Shown here one piece after another: positions 11,085-11,693 of a stretch of DNA of 11,693 nt. Origin of the DNA: CAZTHL01 sp964613585 (GTDB taxonomy: Bacteria; Pseudomonadota; Alphaproteobacteria; DSM-16000; Inquilinaceae); contig CAZTHL010000106.1 in the NCBI GenBank assembly GCA_964613585.1, forward strand, positions 1-11,693, read 5' to 3'. The notes below the pieces were generated by a model. That model was not told the origin of the DNA, did not search any database, and saw only the letters and a list, made by a program, of their open reading frames with translations. Every line of letters starts with the position of its first letter. Position 1 is the stretch's first letter. The translations under genes and the position numbers were made by a program.

Positions 11085-11693
11085 GGCGTGGGCCGTCGCG
11101 ATGAAGGCCGGGACCACGCGCCGGCCGTTCTTGCCGGCGTCGGCGCCGGCGTTGCGCATGACGTGCACGCGGCAGCGCTGCCAGGTCGCGCTCAGCACTC
11201 GGATGACCGCGGCCTTCAGCCCCTCGCGAGCGTCGGAGACGACCCGCTTGACCCCGCGCAGGCCGCGCCGGCGCCAGCCGAGCGCAGGAACCCGGTCCGG
11301 AACGACTCGGCCTCGGACAGACCGATATCCAGGCCCAGGACCTCGCGTCGGCCGTCGCCGTTGACGCCGACCGCCATGGTCACGGCGCGCGAGACGATCC
11401 GACCCCACCGGCGGACCTTCAAGTAGGTCGCGCCGCTTTCTCAAGATCAGGCCCGGAGATAGGGCCGGTCGCCCTCGATTGGCCGCTCGAGAATGGCGGC
11501 CACCCGCTCGTCGATCTCGGCGCAGAGCCGGCTGACCCGGCTCTTCGACACGCCGGACAGGCCGTGCGCTTCGACCCGCTCGCTGATCGCGCCGGCCTCT
11601 GTGCGTGTCCGTGAGGACGCGCACATTCCGCGCTTGCCCGCGCGGCAGGAAGAACACGCCCCGGCGTCATGTCCGGCCATTGACGTCAATTTA
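11085..11693 (-). pseudogene. Broken IS256/Mutator-family transposase (continues past window edge)
   Basis: Three pieces of one minus-strand transposase are recognisable. From the right edge, LSGVSKSRVSRLCAEIDERVAAILERPIEGDRPYL, then (same frame, after two in-frame TGA codons and about 15 extra bases near 11424-11447) ATYLKVRRWGRIVS...AVGVNGDGRREVLGLDIGLSEAESF, then after a frameshift near 11280 RGLRGVKRVVSDAREGLKAAV, ATWQRCRVHVMRNA and RRVVPAFIATAHA. These match the IS256-family DDE catalytic region in order: GDGRREVLGLDIG near the first Asp and SDAREGLKAA at the second. Similarity stops at 11085, so the C-terminal third with the catalytic Glu is missing. Stops, a frameshift and truncation together mean it cannot encode an active enzyme. 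It abuts the SRPBCC gene tail-to-tail. No terminal inverted repeat is visible at the 11085 side. Confidence 0.85.

Noticed and set aside
11679..11690. 12-bp palindrome ATTGACGTCAAT at the right edge
   Set aside because: Too short and too close to the window end to interpret; it may simply be part of the IS256 remnant.
1..11693. CRISPR array, tRNA, rRNA or replication origin
   Set aside because: No regularly spaced short repeats, no cloverleaf or rRNA-like sequence and no iteron cluster or DnaA-box group was seen on reading both strands.

Overview
The window is very GC-rich and its real genes show strong G/C bias at the third codon position. The gene families present (FIST-domain sensor, ELWxxDGT-repeat protein, Ntn-hydrolase acylase, glutaredoxin-type ArsC with ArsH, HxlR regulator, IS256-type transposase remnant) suit a Proteobacterium, most likely an alphaproteobacterium of the Rhodospirillales type. 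That placement is inference from composition and gene style; no rRNA or tRNA is present to fix it. No CRISPR array was seen.

Layout. (1) 1-1227, minus strand: a FIST-domain sensory protein followed, with a one-base stop/start overlap, by the first codons of another gene that runs off the window, probably its signalling partner. (2) 1228-1946: a long non-coding stretch ending in an AT-rich promoter zone that carries a perfect FNR/FixK-type palindrome. (3) 1947-4448, plus: an 833-residue protein with two LamG-like domains encoded by a 512-bp perfect DNA duplication, a proline linker and an ELWxxDGT-type repeat region. (4) 4449-5032: a decayed gap with a 7-bp tandem repeat and the Walker A fragment of a RecQ-like helicase. 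(5) 5033-7369, plus: a penicillin-acylase-family Ntn hydrolase with an export signal and intact visible catalytic motifs. (6) 7671-8805, minus: overlapping arsC and arsH, bracketed by two same-orientation copies of a long palindromic element, with a 142-bp MITE-like inverted-repeat element upstream of arsC. (7) 9507-11020: a divergent pair, an HxlR-family regulator (minus) and a membrane protein fused to an SRPBCC domain (plus), sharing a control region with a 9-bp-arm palindrome over the regulator's start codon. (8) 11085-11693, minus: a broken IS256/Mutator-family transposase.

The genes do not form one pathway. The window reads as an accessory stretch built from small modules: a possible gas-sensing operon next to an anaerobically controlled LamG/propeller-like gene, a periplasmic or lipid-anchored amidase, a compact arsenic cassette bounded by repeats, and a regulator/target pair. 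Several mobile or decaying elements lie between them. The points most worth following up are the homogenised LamG duplication with its FNR-type box, the paired palindromes around arsCH, and the HxlR operator that overlaps its own start codon.
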